A stretch of 64,000 nucleotides of DNA from Alkaliphilus flagellatus (GTDB lineage: Bacteria > Bacillota > Clostridia > Peptostreptococcales > Natronincolaceae), in assembly GCF_018919215.1 (NCBI RefSeq), contig NZ_JAHLQK010000002.1, positions 248,001-312,000 of the forward strand, in the 5' to 3' direction. Every line of letters starts with the position of its first letter. Position 1 is the stretch's first letter. Shown here piece after piece: positions 63,370 through 64,000 of the stretch. The notes under the pieces are model-generated. The model was not told the origin of the DNA. It was given only the letters and a program-made list of their open reading frames with translations, and did not search any database. Both the position numbers and the translations under genes were made by a program.

Positions 63370-64000
63370 TACTTATGAAGATATTGTAATGAAAAACAAA
63401 GATGCTTTCCTTAAAGACTATAGTCAAGTAATGCAAAGAGTAGAAGAGTCACCAGCAAAATATAAAGGGAATCCAGTAGAGTTTTTGTATCAGCCGATGC
63501 TTTTAGGTGAAGATGATTTTAAGCGTTTTAAAAGTCTTACAGATCAATTGATAAAAATACTAAATAAGGTTATTAATAAATATATAGAGGATGAAAAATT
63601 TCGATCTTACTTTGGATTTTCGCCTCTTCTAGAGCAACTTATTTTAAAAGATCCAGGGTATAGTATAAATATACCAATGGGTAGATTTGATATTTTCTAT
63701 AATCTGGACGGTAGCTTTCAATTTTGTGAATTAAATGCTGACGGTTCTTCAGGAATGGTAGAAGCCAGGGAATTACAAAAAATAATTGGAGAATCCTTTG
63801 CAGTAGATAAATTGAAAAAGTCCCATATATTACAGGATTTTGAGTTGTTTGATTCTTGGGCGGAGGCTTTATTAACCAATTACAGGGAATTTAGTAAGAG
63901 TGAAGATAAGCCTCAAATTGCAATTATAGACTGGTTAGATGGTAACCCACCTAGTGAGTTTGTAGAATTTAAAAAAACCTTTGAAAACTTTGGATGTAAA
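63344..64000 (+). CDS. ATP-grasp-like ligase, glutathionylspermidine-synthase type (truncated by window edge)
   Basis: The frame starts at ATG 63344 (RBS AGAGGGGAAGAAG), inside the end of gshA, and is open to the window end (219 codons seen). The segment IPMGRFDIFYNLDGSFQFCE, followed by LNADGSSGMVEARELQKIIG, resembles circularly permuted ATP-grasp proteins and glutathionylspermidine synthase-like enzymes. Coupled to gshA, it may add the next residue to gamma-glutamylcysteine. The ATP-binding part lies beyond the window, so the call is tentative. Confidence 0.7.
   Translation, partial: MSITRELYNTYEDIVMKNKDAFLKDYSQVMQRVEESPAKYKGNPVEFLYQPMLLGEDDFKRFKSLTDQLIKILNKVINKYIEDEKFRSYFGFSPLLEQLILKDPGYSINIPMGRFDIFYNLDGSFQFCELNADGSSGMVEARELQKIIGESFAVDKLKKSHILQDFELFDSWAEALLTNYREFSKSEDKPQIAIIDWLDGNPPSEFVEFKKTFENFGCK

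Overview
The window is one contiguous stretch of a low-GC, anaerobic, very probably spore-forming clostridial chromosome. The evidence is AT-rich codon use, strong Shine-Dalgarno sites, pyruvate:ferredoxin oxidoreductase, tungsten-type aldehyde:ferredoxin oxidoreductase, superoxide reductase, T-box, lysine and TPP leaders, TGTCGAA (Spo0A-box) motifs and several selenocysteine genes. An Alkaliphilus-like member of the Clostridia would fit, but that is inference. No tRNA, rRNA or CRISPR array was seen.

Region 1 (1-7560) is the 3' part of a bacterial microcompartment operon: the end of eutT, then eutJ, a EutS/PduU-type shell gene, eutN, pduS, pduT, eutQ, an unusual long BMC-domain gene, eutE, pduL and a EutM/PduA shell gene, closed by a strong terminator. 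It mixes Eut parts with the Pdu electron-transfer parts PduS and PduT. The signature lyase or dehydratase lies upstream of the window; ethanolamine is the likeliest substrate. A chemoreceptor and a secreted NPCBM-like protein follow.

Region 2 (about 10.7-23.0 kb) is the most unusual part. Two remnants of one minus-strand arginase gene, the 3' part at 10734-10980 and the 5' part at 22745-23004, bracket about 11 kb of other genes. An inverted repeat lies at the two inner edges (10981-11010 and 22189-22218). Inside are a double-cubane-cluster-type protein, an ABC transporter whose substrate-binding and permease genes each carry an in-frame TGA, a second binding lipoprotein, a convergent minus-strand operon (DsrE-like protein, TGA-containing thioredoxin-like protein, permease, Cys-Cys-COOH protein), a molybdopterin oxidoreductase, a MerB-like lyase whose catalytic Cys position is TGA, and a zinc-ribbon protein. 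Each of the four in-frame TGAs is followed by a potential bacterial SECIS-type hairpin, and the protein reading continues in family-consistent sequence. I read them as four selenoproteins of a selenium-dependent organometal or metal-handling system. As I recall, this corresponds to the sao gene set, a name I could not check here.

Region 3 (23-34 kb) holds housekeeping and transport genes: a cytosolic parvulin, PepF, a lysine-riboswitch-controlled NhaC-family transporter, a two-component system, a T-box-controlled asnA and an ABC exporter. Region 4 (34.2-36.9 kb) is an agr-type quorum-sensing cassette (agrB, a tiny agrD with Ser in place of the ring Cys, a membrane protein, an AgrC-like kinase) with near-identical Spo0A-box-containing sequences upstream of agrB and of the kinase.

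Region 5 (37-50.6 kb) holds PFOR, cardiolipin synthase, superoxide reductase, TPP-riboswitch-controlled thiT, a chemoreceptor, a SEC-C protein, a dUTPase, a MATE pump and a second molybdopterin oxidoreductase. Region 6 (50.8-58.2 kb) is a sigma-54 activator followed by a near-perfect -24/-12 promoter and an AOR, then a MoaD-like protein, a metallophosphoesterase with a non-standard start, an unrecognised protein, a nitroreductase and FolD. A perfect 19-bp inverted repeat flanks the moaD-folD segment. The window ends with a third chemoreceptor, a beta-propeller lipoprotein, a gshA-like ligase and an overlapping ATP-grasp-like gene that runs off the end.
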